A stretch of 64,000 bases of DNA from Lumnitzera littorea. Taxonomy: Eukaryota; Streptophyta; Magnoliopsida; Myrtales; Combretaceae. The stretch covers positions 67,400,421-67,464,420 of the forward strand of contig JAMXBB010000007.1 of assembly GCA_024138015.1 (NCBI GenBank), given 5' to 3'. Below, one piece after another: positions 36,342 to 48,469 of this stretch (position 1 is the first letter of the stretch; each line of letters starts with the position of its first letter). Both the position numbers and the translations under genes were made by a program. The notes beneath the pieces are model-generated. The model did no database searches, was not told where the DNA came from, and saw only the letters and a program-made list of their open reading frames with translations.

Positions 36342-39300
36342 ATGAAGGTTAGGAAAAAAACCAGTGGGCTGACATATACATTTATTTAATTTGATGTATG
36401 TGCTTTTAATGAAAAGGTGTGTCTTTGCTTCTTACACAGGTGTTTTCTTGGTTGCAAAACAAGCTCAGTGGGTGCCATGGGTGCAAGAAATCAAACTCCA
36501 TTGCAACTGACTGTGAGTGTCTCTCTCTCTCTTTTTCCCTTTCTTTTTTCTCTTTCGAAATTATAAAATCGACATGGTATTATAACAATAGATCTTAAAC
36601 TTGAATACCTTAATAGTAAATTGCGTTTTCTCATGGCTTATACTAACTAGTTTTTTATGTGATTTTGTAATTTCTTCCATTAATTTTCTATCAACAGCAT
36701 TTCCCCCTATATGTATACATGTATATATGATATATATGGATCATGAATATTGGTTGATATTTAAGCAAGCAAAAGTAAGCATTACTTGAGGAGATATGGC
36801 CAAATTGTGACTGCAATAGGGGAAATATTATTAGGTCACCTGACCATAATAATAATACATATGAAAAGTCAAGAAAAAGTCTAATTTGAACTCGCAATTT
36901 TAGATTATTATATATTATCCGAGTTTATTGAATTTACTGTAAAAATATGATTAAAGAGCATAAAGTGCAAACCATTCATTTTCAGGTATACGTTTAACGG
37001 AAAAGTACACGCATGTTAGGGTATGCTTTCAAGAAATTTTCATGGCATGTCGCCTCCAGAAAGATTGGTTCTTGTTACATCTCGTGCAAAAAGTGTGTCT
37101 TAACCGATACTTATATATTTTTGAGCATATATATATATGTATGTATATGTATAAACTATTTTATATTACAGAAAAATTGACGTTATGTTTTATCATGCGT
37201 GAAATGCTCTTCAGATTCGAAACCTCTGCAGAAATTATAAAATACCTCAAAACAGGTATTCTAGTCCGTTCGTATTGTCAACCACAGACAAACTCTGTTT
37301 TTTTAAGTTCTTCCATAATCTCATCAGGACTTGGATATAGAAAAAAGTATTTTGATGATGCATCCCATAATGACTATTCTTTCCTTAACTAAGTAAAATA
37401 CAGGCATATATATACTTAGGTATCACTTGAAGTCTGTGCATTTAATAAACATAGACACGGCTCGTGTTGATCCTATTAATTCTATTACCCGTAAAGACAA
37501 GATCCACTGATGAAAAACCGGCATGCTGTAGAGTCGAGCATGCCGGACCACAAGTTATTTTAAGCTTGAACTAGTGAGGATTTTTTTTTTCTTTTCGGTC
37601 ATGCAGATCATCTTCGCAAGTTACAAGAATCTCGTAAAGAAGAATTCAGCAACTGGCCTGACGAGTTGCTAGCAATCGGGACATTTGGGAACAATGATTT
37701 GAAACAAAACCCAGAAACCATCGTTAATCCCCAGCACGACAGTAGTATCGTTACAAGTTCTGATGCCCCCGATGACGAGGATGCCCTACAGCTTGAAGCA
37801 GACCTTATAACATCCGAGGAGTGCTTGGGGAAAGTTGAGCAACTGTTGAACGAGGAACCATTAGATATGACGAATGACGATGAAGGGACGACAGACAACA
37901 AGAGCTTAGTACTTCCTCGCAAAGGAGATAAAGATGCGGATGGTACGAACAAAAGGAAAGCAATAATCAAAAGGGCGGTATCGTTTTTACTAAAGAAGAT
38001 GTTTGTTTGCAAGAGTGGATTCTCCACGACCAGACCACTTCCAAGTTTGAGGGATCCACCAGCTAGTGACCCACGAATGGAGAAGGTACGTACAAAGCTA
38101 GGCCAATATTCTGATTAACACATTTCGTGCAAAAAGCTTTCCACGGACTATTGTTATATTTGGCAATGTCTACTGAATTCTGAATAGATGGTGTATTAAT
38201 ACTGACGAATTTTTCTCTTTAGTAGGTAAAAAAAAAAAAAACTAAAATTGTAACTCATTTGATGGGGTAGGATAGTATTATGACGCGATCTCAAAAGTTT
38301 TGGCATTTGAGAGTGTCTTATGGTAATGGCTTGCCTGTTCGTTGAACATAATTGGATGTTTGTCTATTCCTATCACTTTGATCTTCTTACATAATAATGA
38401 GTATGCCAAACACGGTCTTTAGTTGTCAAATATAGCAATTGTTAAGATACTTAGTAGCTAGGATGCCTGAATCGAATATTATGAACCGAGCGACCTAGTA
38501 CTTAGTATCAAGTGTGGGGAAAAATGTCGAAAGGCATGGATTTAAAGGCTAAATCTATGAATCTATGCGCGTGAACACAAGTTCTATAAAAACTTGCGTA
38601 TAACTAACTAATAATTTCAATCAAAAGAGAAACAAGAGATAATTCTTAATAGTCAATTTATTGAAAAGTCTTCGATTTTCGTAATTACACGTAAAGCCTA
38701 CTATTAGTAATCTCAAGTAACAAATAAGAACGATACTAAAAAGATAATAAGATATAATTAGTTAATAAATCTAACAATATTCCTTTTAAGTATTATATTG
38801 CTATATAAACATTGTAGGTGAGAGGATTCTTATTGGAGTAATCATGTGCTAATCACACGAGCTTCACATTACACATGGCCTCAAAGTAGTGATATGAAAA
38901 TGACACTTAATGGAATGATTATAGAGAGAATAGTAGGAAGAAGGAATTGGTAATCTTGAAATATTAAATGCACAAGTGATAGACATGAAAGCCTAAAGAA
39001 CTCAAGATGTTGACCTTATAATTCTTGAGTAGATGAAATCGTTCTTTGTCTAAATGCTCATTTGATCTTAAAAATCAGAAATTTCATAGTGAAACATTGT
39101 TTTTCTGATCTTTGGAGTTATTTCAAATGAAAAGGAGTAGCTGAGTTTTTATAAGCTCTAGAGAATTATAGTATCTATTGGACCATTTAGATAATCAACG
39201 GATGAAATACAACATGCTTTGTTTATCTCGAATGAGCTAGCTAATTAACTCAAAATCAATAGTCTTCATCATGTGTGTGTGATCCTACCTAAAAAAAGAT

Positions 39301-40609
39301 TGGATGTGAAAAAACTAGTTTATCAATTCCTATTCTAAGCTCATTAAGCTAATTCTCCTTAAATCATCTCAAATATGGATTGGACTCCTTGACCGTGTCA
39401 CCTGACCCAAGGAGATAGGCCAAATAAATAGCACAAGAAGTTTCATCCCACTACGAATATTGCTTAAAATTGATCAAACTTGATACAAAAGTAATCTCAA
39501 CTTGCCTCAATTAGGGTACGAGAATGAGGAGTAAATGTTACAAACCTATGTGAGCTCAAACGTGGCTTGATTATATAATTAAGTTGATTGTTATATGATT
39601 GTATAATCAGAGACTTTCCAATTGCTCCACGTGATAGGCAAAGGGTTCTTCTATTATGGGGTTTAGGGTTAGTGTTTTTCAATTGATGCTTTAGGGCTTG
39701 GTTTTGGGGGTTCTTCTATTATATAACATTACTTTTTTTTTTTGTTTGTTTCCTTGGGGGGTAAATTTTCCATTTTTTCCCCCTTTTTTCCTTACAGTTT
39801 TGTGGCCTATCTACTATAACACTTAAATTTATTGCCAAGTTAGTGCACTATCAACTTCTTTTCGATTCGTAAATATATACTTGCTTTGATGATTGACGCA
39901 ATATGTACGTAGAATTGACGCCGTCATTCTTTTATTTTCTCATATCAATCAAACAGAATTGAATAAAAAAGAATTGGAGTCGAAATGGTTTGAATTGTTA
40001 ATAGATCCGATTCCACTGTCCCTAACTTTAATCTTATTTTCCTTTTTTCGAAAAAACGATATTTATTTTGATATTATATTGAAATTTATATGCTACTTTG
40101 ATTTTGATTAGGTTAGATATACAAAGTTTATTTTAACTTAGACCAATTACACTACGAGCTTATCGAATAAATATATGAAGATCAAGCACGACTCAAATAT
40201 ATCGAGTGGAACTAGAGTAAATAATTAGCTAAGCTCACGTACGACCTATCTTATTGGTTTGATTGAGCAACTTTTATGTCGAGATGATTAATTAGTGTCA
40301 TCATTCGTTCTATTTTGCAGATTTTGAGGGCAATACTTAATAAGAAAATTCATCCTCAAGGTTCAAATCAGGGCACGCCACTATATTCAAGGAGATACAT
40401 AGAGAACATTCGCCACCGATCAGGATTTGTTGATGATGAAGATGAGTTAAATGAGGAAGAATGTAAGTTTAGGTGACAAACAATAAGTAATACCTATCTC
40501 AAACACAAACCACATTAATCCTCGATTTGAGGTAGCAGTTCTTATATTTCCATAAAAAGTTGATCGATGAAGCTTTTCTTGTTTTACAGATATTGTTCTA
40601 GAGATATAA
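36342..40609 (+). CDS. LAZY3: LAZY/DRO (IGT family) gravitropism regulator, LAZY3-like, 5 exons
   Basis: Coding exons are 36342-36347, 36440-36512, 37607-38085, 40321-40462 and 40590-40609; 720 nt encode 239 residues. All introns are GT-AG and the phases agree. The 6-nt first exon (Met-Lys) and 20-nt last exon are the hallmark architecture of the IGT family. Motifs: FSWLQNKLSG at residues 4-13, WPDELLAIGTFG at 43-54, a basic stretch TNKRKAIIKR in exon 3, a MEKILRAILNKKIHPQ-type block across exons 3/4 and the C-terminal YIVLEI. In this family the C-terminal motif recruits RLD proteins and the protein steers auxin flow after gravity sensing in roots or shoots. The LAZY3 assignment rests on the neighbouring COQ9 gene. 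LAZY2/4 (DRO1) paralogues cannot be excluded from sequence alone. The frame is intact throughout. Confidence 0.93.
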
Positions 40610-41745
40610 CACCCTTCCTCAAGAACTCCACATCAATTACATTCCACGCATCAAGGTATTGGATAGTTCTAATTTCCCCTGTGCTTTGATAGCTAGATAA
40701 AATTTCCATTTTCAAATGGTATCTTTATTCAAACCTCTTCCAATCATATGTCGCCATAAATAAAAGACCAAAGCAAAAGATGGGATAAGTATCAAATATA
40801 CCACATGTGATTAATGGAAACACCAATGCAACATCATTGAGATGAATTTCAAATATGCCTCACCTATAAGAGTATGTAAAACATGGACGCGGAACACCAC
40901 ATAAGAAATGTTATCCCCCAAAACGATAGTGATAAAAACTTTGAGATCTCGTATCATTTAAAAGTTCCTATATAGTGCTTGCACCTATTTCCTTCCTAGT
41001 TTAAGGACTCAAATATCTCCCCAGGCAGATTCAAGGCACTAATAAAAAGCAACATACGATAGGATTCCTCTAACTCGTATCCCGCCTGGAAGGGAATTGT
41101 GGTTCCTTGATGGAAATGCCATTGCATCTGTTTCAGTTTGTTAGCAGTGTAATGTTACAAAACTGAAACCATGCTTATCATTTGCAGGTGCATTCTATGT
41201 AAATCATTTTGGCTGGAGAGCAATAAGGCGTTCAGTCTAGAGGATATTCCCACAACCAAGAAGGGAAATAAGCACAACTAAAATGTACATTTATTTTTCT
41301 ACTTCATCACGAATTGATATATGACCAGTTTACATATGTTTCATCCATTAACGGATGAAACCGCAAATGAAAAAGAGATGATCTGTATTGGCATCGAGAA
41401 GCTAGGAGAAAATACAATTTCTCCTTTAAAATCTCAAACTTTCCATTGACAATTGACCCAGCCAAACTTTGCAAATCCCTCTCGATCAAGCTTTTGCATA
41501 TCAACTTTTCATTTCATCTTTCATGTTCCCTTAGAAGTTGACAGAAGCGAGGAGCTAGCTGCTTTACTCCTTCCCCGGCATTAGGATTTACAAGTCAAAC
41601 CCAGCCTAAGTTCATTCTGCACAATGCACACCCCTTGTCCCAAGCAAGTTTTTTCAAAATGATGAGAAATATAGTTCAAGTCCATCGATTGACATAGAGT
41701 ACAAGATTAATGTGGAAAAAAGAAAAAAAAAAAAAAACCAACTAT
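40610..41745. other. Convergent intergenic region between the LAZY-like gene and COQ9
   Basis: Contains the probable 3' UTRs of both genes, which face each other. A poly-A/T run at 41718-41738 lies just past the COQ9 stop. No other gene is visible. Confidence 0.6.
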
Positions 41746-44700
41746 TCAACCTTGCATAACTTTTCTAACAAATCCTTGCAAAGAGTTTCCAAATCCTGTA
41801 CCGACAGCTTCGGCCAAGTATGTTGCCTGACACCAACAAAATTTCAAAGTGGTTAGAAAAACTACCAATGACAATGGAATGAGTTCCACAGAGAACGCAA
41901 GACAACTTACCTCTTGAAAAGTTTTCCTCATATTGAAGGCATCTTGGACTCTGTTGTCTAAAAACACCCATGTGTCCTGAAAACCTGTCACAAGAGAGCA
42001 GACTTTTCACAAGATTTTGCAGATGCAAATTGCAATACTCACAAAACTCTTTTTAACCGAAAAAGTTTTAAGTCATTCCACAAAAACATGTTTCCTAGGG
42101 CCTTCCTAGAATGTGTAGGCTCCTGATCAGGGAGATCCCCTCAGTTGCTGCTACTAAACTAGCACTAAGCTAAAGTGCAGTCATTTAGAGGCAGTGTGCA
42201 ACAACCATATATGGGCAAACACACCACACAGCAGGATTGCCTACAAATTGGCACCTAACAAAATACACATACACAAAAAATCACCAAATTTCTGAGAAAA
42301 TTGTGTCTTATTCATGAATGATGTGCAGCAATCCGTATTCAGAATATGATAGACACAATGAAAAAAGTCATATCACACAAACAGACCTGGGGAGCTATCA
42401 GTCAGCATATACACCTCCGTGGTAGAGTAAACAGCTCCTAGTACAGTGCGCTTTGCATACCAATCAATATCTGAAGAGCCATCCCCAGCTGTGTGCCAAA
42501 TCTCATCAATCAACATTGCCCGCTGCTTGAAACTTATAGGGACATTTGCTGGTTGTGCCTGCAAGAGAACTCTTACGCTGATAAGAACCCATAAAATCAC
42601 AAAGAACAGCTCAGGATTCAATAAACAAAAAGTATGTTATAGGAGCAGACCTGAATAGCAAGAGCCTCAGGCCATTTTAAGATGTATGGTGCTTGCATCT
42701 CTAAGCGAATTTTAACAAGCTTAGAGATGCACTCACTTTGTGTCAAGTCATTCAGCTCCTCTACAGAGTCGATCTTATCAATAAGCTTTTGCAGACAATC
42801 ATCCATAAAGAACTGAAGGAAATGCCAAAAATCAGCATTAGCTCAAGAAGAATATATACTAATTAAACACACACACTAGTCGAAACAATAAAATGTCAAA
42901 GAAGGATCTGGTCCATTGTTAAACAACAGTTTCTGTTTTGTTTATGATCTGTTCCAATTCGGATATTTGGTTACAATGCTGGTGTTTCACAAAATAATTT
43001 CATCTGGACTTTATCTGTTTTTTATTTAAATAATTAATAAGATCGATTTCTTATGATGTAATTAGTCACACCTAATTAACTTTGATAGATAATTTAAACA
43101 ACTTTAATCGTAAATTAAAATATTGGATAATGAGCAGAAAAAATTCGAAGCCAACCACAGCATTGGAAGTGGACGCCTGATCCCCACTATGTTCATGGCT
43201 CACCACCCATGGCTGCAGCCATGGGCATTTGCCAGCATGGGTTCACCATGGATTAGCATGGTCTTCTCAATCACAACCTATCAGTGGCATGTGTGGCATG
43301 AACATGGATTTCCTTAGTTTCTACATGGTGGATGTTGGGTTGTGATTAGACTCTTCACTTAAGTACTCTACATTTATGCGCCTGCATCAAATAACTCCCT
43401 CCATTACTGTTTTCTTGTAGAAGTTTAGAAGTTGCTTAAGTTTCTTGGATGTTCAATTGTATACCCTTATCAAACTTATTCAAATCACATTTTTAAGTTT
43501 ATAATCAGCTGTCTCCTATGTCAACATGTCAAGATGGAGTAGTAGGTGCCACATCACTATTTTGTAAAGCCATGAAGGAAAATGATAATAGAAGGATTTA
43601 TTATGTTTGGGGGCCAAGTATGCAGAATTTGAAATGTTTAACTTGAAACATAAAGGACTTGATTGAACTTTGAGACAAACAAAAGGACTTTGAGAGAACC
43701 TATCGTTTCTAACTAGGTATTTCTTTTAATAAGTGTGATTTTTTAACTGCTTCTAAATATGATTTAAGGAAAATAAGGCTCTGGCTTGAACCATAACAAG
43801 TACCAATACGAGCCATTTGACCATGCCAAACAGGCCTCTAGAGATGTTGGGCAAAAACTGTATACTACCGAGAATAAGCAAATGCACAACAAATAGGTAA
43901 GAGCAAGTGCAACAGAGTAAATATAAGGAGCTTCATGTTGTATTATTATATTTCTCACAAAATTGCTCATAAGTATCAGAGATATAATAAAGAGATCAAA
44001 AAGAATCTTTCATAATACTTTTCACTTTATAACAATCTTTGCAATCCATGCCAAGGCTCAATTTCTTTGATTTTGGATTGTAACAATCAACCAAAGAAAG
44101 GACACCCTTCAATATCTATAATAGAAAGAACATGGTAGGAAAGCAGTATAAGTGAATGGCTGTAGTTGCTTTGTTTGTGATCATTGACAAAAAGCACACC
44201 TTGAGATTACACCAATTTTATTGCCTTGAAGATCAGCATTTACCTTGTTATTCATTCTTCAAGCAGTGCTTATGATTTCAATAACTAATAAAGATTAAGA
44301 TAAAAATCAGACTGTGGCTTGAAGTCTTAATGAAAGCATCAACTTCCTCTATCTGCAAAAATGCATTGTGGCATTTTGACCCTGAATATAGATTGATGGC
44401 ATCATTAAACAAGAATACAGATTTATCTTACTTGAGTCACAATTAAGGTATTGCCTTCTGAGATGAAATCAAAGGTAAACTGGGAAGTCACTAGCAATAT
44501 AAGGCAGCAACTTATATTAGCTCAATTATTATGGCAATAAACCTGAAGCTGAACTTTAATCCTTAGATTCTTGTGGTTCTGAATAGTACTAAACACACTC
44601 AAGTTCCCTCTTGCTTAGCAGTCGTCAGAGCATTTAGGATATCTTTCATCTACCAACTACAACCCACTCAGAAAATCCACATTAATTTATAAGCTCAAGG

Positions 44701-46252
44701 CACAATAACTAATCAGCAAAAGTTGCCAGAACGAACGTAACATCGATCACTGGTACCATGACACGCCATAAATGCACCAAACTGGAACCAAAAAAAGTAG
44801 CATATGGAATTCCCATATCAAGTGACTGCACAAAATGTACCTCAACCAAAGCAGCTCCTTTTCTTGGAAAGGATCCAACAATTGAAGGAGACACTCCAAC
44901 GTCCTTTGCGCCAGCAATCATTGCAGATTCAGACCATCCCAGTTTATTCTGCCAAAAACCCACAAAAGAATCAGCTTTACCATCATGACGACACAAGAAA
45001 GCAACAAGCTTTTGAATTTAACTGCATCTCTATTCCACACTATTTTGACACAATTATCAGTAACCATATTGATTGAACAGACAATTAATAATTCAATCAT
45101 CAAATAAATGATTTTGATTTTTAGCCAATAAAAAAATGATTTTGGAAAATGATTAAATCATACTACAAGCAGGCAAGCAAGATATGAATTTACATTCCAC
45201 ATTTCTCTTTCATTATACATCCAGCAATCCTCAACTTGCTGGTTCCAGAAAAACTCAGTCTATACATAAAATATGCAATAAACCCCACAAGCAACAAATG
45301 AAAAGAAAAAAAGAAAATAACACACAAGCGCCAATATTAGAAAACCAAACGCTTTCCAACACACTTCTTTTAAATCAAATGAAAATCAATTTCCTATATT
45401 ATTATTTCTCTGTATTTGTTCCTATGACATAAATAGGAATGAGTAATTTAAGCCTCAACATTCAAGCAAAGTTCAATAGTGGGAATTTTATATAATCTTT
45501 ATCTGTGTTTCATCGCCCCTGTAATTGTGCTACATACATTTTCGTGGTATCTTTGCATATTGCCTCAGTTTATCTAAATCAACACGAAAAGATCACATTG
45601 GCGCCACCGTTCTCTAGAGCCGTAATAATTTAGCAATGCATAAAGGAAAGTATCAACAGGTGGCCGAGCTCCTGTTAAATAAAATAAAATAAAATATCGT
45701 TCCCGCTTGCATGCCATTCATCTATTTAAAGTGATGTATTACTACCAACGAATCTTGCTTCAATGAGCACGCCCTATTGAGAATAACAAAGAATTAGGTG
45801 AAACAAACATCCAATTCGTGAACAAATTTACTCCCAGTCCAATTATAATGATAAAATTGATTAAGTATAACTAATTAATCAAACATAGCAAAACAAGAGC
45901 CAAGAAACAGTTACAAGATATAATGTTGGTCCGTATTACGTACCACGTGGGCAAGAGAAGCCCGGAGGACGCGAGCTTGGTGTTCCTGGTAATCGAACAG
46001 GGGTCGAGTCCGTTGGTGACGCGGAGGCTCCTCAGCCGTTGATGACGTGGACCCACTTGATGATGATGACGATGATGGTGGTGATGGGGTGGATTCTACG
46101 TAGTATGGATGATTAGGTTTTGGGATCTTGTTAGCGTTATTGTTAAGTTGTGTTGTACAAAAGCGAATGTGGAATCTGGGTTGAGTGTTGGCATTACCCA
46201 ACTTGGTTGCTCCAACGCGGTGGAGCAACCTCTTCGCAGCCGTTCGGTACAT
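41746..46252 (-). CDS. COQ9: Ubiquinone biosynthesis protein COQ9, mitochondrial, 6 exons
   Basis: Minus-strand exons are 46252-45944, 44948-44841, 42812-42651, 42558-42387, 41984-41911 and 41826-41746; 906 nt encode 301 residues with GT-AG introns and consistent phases. The N-terminus (MYRTAAKRLLHRVG) is basic and Ser/Arg-rich, as for a mitochondrial presequence. A serine/proline low-complexity run follows in exon 1. Exon 2 gives LGWSESAMIAGAKDVGVSPS and exon 3 FFMDDCLQKLIDKI, the TetR-like helical fold. Exon 4 gives SFKQRAMLIDEIWH and SDIDWYAKRTVLG, the COQ9 signature. Exon 6 ends with the amphipathic helix region YLAEAVGTGFGNSLQGF. COQ9 is a lipid-binding partner of COQ7 in coenzyme Q synthesis at the inner membrane. 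Length is normal and no disabling change is seen. Confidence 0.95.
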
Positions 46253-46301
46253 TTCTAGATCTTTCGGAGGAAAAGGAAAGAGACAGAGGGTCGGTATTGT
46301 T

Positions 46302-46350
46302 GAAGAAGAAGAAGAAGAAGAAGATAGATGAAGATGATAATGATGATGAT
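46302..46350. repeat. (GAA)n and (GAT)n microsatellites in the COQ9 5' leader
   Basis: About seven GAA units (46302-46323) and a GAT-rich run (46333-46350). On the COQ9 strand these are CTT and ATC repeats 50-100 bp upstream of its ATG, a common setting for pyrimidine-rich plant 5' leaders. Confidence 0.85.
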
Positions 46351-46399
46351 GAAGAAAAAAGGGGTTTTAGAAGATGCCACGCAGATCGGTCTCTATGAG

Positions 46400-48218
46400 T
46401 TCACGTTTCAAATCAACTGCCAAAACTGCAAATAAACGGTTGCGGTTAGATATTTAACTTTATATTTTTGTAGAAAAACATTTTTTTTTAATTTTAAATT
46501 ATTAATTATTAGTATATATAAACTGTTCTATAATTAACCTCTTTTATTGTCTTAAATAATATATGTCTATATTATTAAAGCAAATAAGATTTTAAATAAT
46601 CGTTTTTCTTAAAATTAAATATTTACCATCCATTTATTATTATTTAACAAAAAATAATAATAAAATAAACTATTAAAATTATAATTAATAGATAAATATA
46701 TTTATTTACTTATTTTTCTCTCTCTTCATTTCTTTATCTCTTTAACTTTTTCCTTTCTCTCATTAACTACATTTATATTTCTCCTTTTTCTTTCCACTTT
46801 TCTACACCTTCCTACTAACTACATTTACATTTCTCTCTCTATCTCTCCTCATTTTATATTTTTTACACACACAACACGAATATATTTATCATTGCTAGTA
46901 ATAAATAAAAGGTTTTGATTTAACCGAATAGAACTTTTTATGAATGAACTAAACCTGTTTAGACTTATTTATATATGTTTATAGATTGAGTTGAATCCAT
47001 TTAATATGGTAAATATTAAAAGAAAAGTATAAGAAAATTTTCCTTTGTTCTAACATGAGAAAAATGCAAAGGAAGGATTTTGACTTGTATTATTTTATGC
47101 AATAAAGGACCTGAATTTATAAAATATATATTTAAGTGTCAAGATTAATAAATTCCCCTCATTATGGAGCTTTTATCTATCTTCCTTTACTACTATTTGA
47201 TATGTTGTATCGATATCAAAGTGAGTGGAATTTACTAACACAATCCTTTAAACATATAATTAACAAATCTATCTTTTTTTATTGGATAAAAGCTGCACAA
47301 ATCCAAACCCCTCAATCATCATTTTCCCTTTCTCTTAATTAGACTTTGATTTGAGAAAGATTTATGTTGCTTGGTAATTCATTTATATACACTTTAATTT
47401 AATAAAGGTTTTTATTTATTGATACCTTATTTTTCTGTTTTTTTTTTTTAAGTTTAAACAATTAAATAATGTTTCATGGGATAATTTTTATATATACCTA
47501 CCGAAACCTTTCTATCGAGTAGGTTTCGAGTGAATAATAAAGATCACAAGATAGATTCCACATAAAAATTTTATGAAACCTACTCCATTCGATAGGGTAC
47601 AGATAGAAAATTAAAGTACTTATATCCATCTTAGAATATATACTCTAAATTACACATGTATAAATTTTAGGATACCTTATAACTATCTTATAATAATAAT
47701 TAGATAATATTAGTAAATAAAAAATTAATGCTATAGTAATTTTTTTAGTCTTAAAGAAAATAATAATAAATGCTTAACTCATAATAAAACTCTAAGACTA
47801 TATGCTTCTTATGTTTACTATTTAGTCCCTTTCTCTTTTTTTATTATTTTATTTTTTCACCCTATTCTTTCTTTTTTATTAACTTTAGTTTAGTAAGGTT
47901 TCAAAAATATATCAATTATTAACTTATTATCCAATATACTTTATTGGAATTACTCACATATGGTTTTTATACTCCCTATATAATAATCTTATAATTAATA
48001 AACATTTTATTTTGACAATTTGAAAAGAAAAAATAAAATAACTTTAAGCATGAATTGCCAAGGGGCATAAACATTTTCAATTGTAAGAATATTCTCTACT
48101 TTATCTACCAAAATTTTATATTATCCCAATTTAAAATGTATTGTAACCTATTCAAACTATTATTGGTTGATCTAGTGATAATATAGTTACAGGTTTGATA
48201 TTGATGGAGGGTTTCTAG
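46400..48218. other. AT-rich intergenic region, COQ9 upstream side
   Basis: Strongly AT-rich with scattered poly-A/T runs and short CT-rich segments. No gene, RNA or paired repeat was recognised. Confidence 0.55.
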
Positions 48219-48457
48219 ATAACGCTGGTAAAAAGGTATTACCATAACGCTGACCAATCAAAATCATTAATTTAATAAAACTTAATCTACATCATTCATC
48301 CTATTAAAATAAACTAACTTGTTACTTGAACAATAGGTCACTAACTTTTATGAATAATTAATTAAATGTAGAAGGGAGAGAGAAAAGGTAACTTACTAAC
48401 TTTTTATAGCAGGTTGTCTTGACCAGCATTATGATAACGCTATATTGGTAGCGTTAT
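48219..48457. mobile_element. MITE with ~40-bp imperfect terminal inverted repeats
   Basis: The left arm (48219-48258) starts ATAACGCTGG and repeats ATAACGCTGACCAA inside. The right arm (48419-48457) reads, in reverse complement, ATAACGCTACC, then a further ATAGCGTTATC-like word and ATAATGCTGGTCAA. The 239-bp body is AT-rich and non-coding. No clear target-site duplication was found, so the superfamily is open. Confidence 0.6.
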
Positions 48458-48469
48458 TGATGAAAAATC

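Noticed and set aside
37608..38027. 139-codon minus-strand open frame over LAZY exon 3
   Set aside because: Exactly antisense to a well-supported exon with family motifs; low-complexity Ser-rich translation.
39893..40111. 72-codon open frame in LAZY intron 3, first suspected to be plastid-derived DNA
   Set aside because: No plastid gene could be recognised in it and it sits wholly within an intron.
41765..42028. 87-codon minus frame overlapping COQ9 exons 5 and 6
   Set aside because: Alternative frame reading through an intron; the spliced frame gives the conserved COQ9 sequence.
43123..43317. 64-codon open frame in the COQ9 intron
   Set aside because: Opposite strand to COQ9, built around a palindrome and ATGG repeats, no family match.
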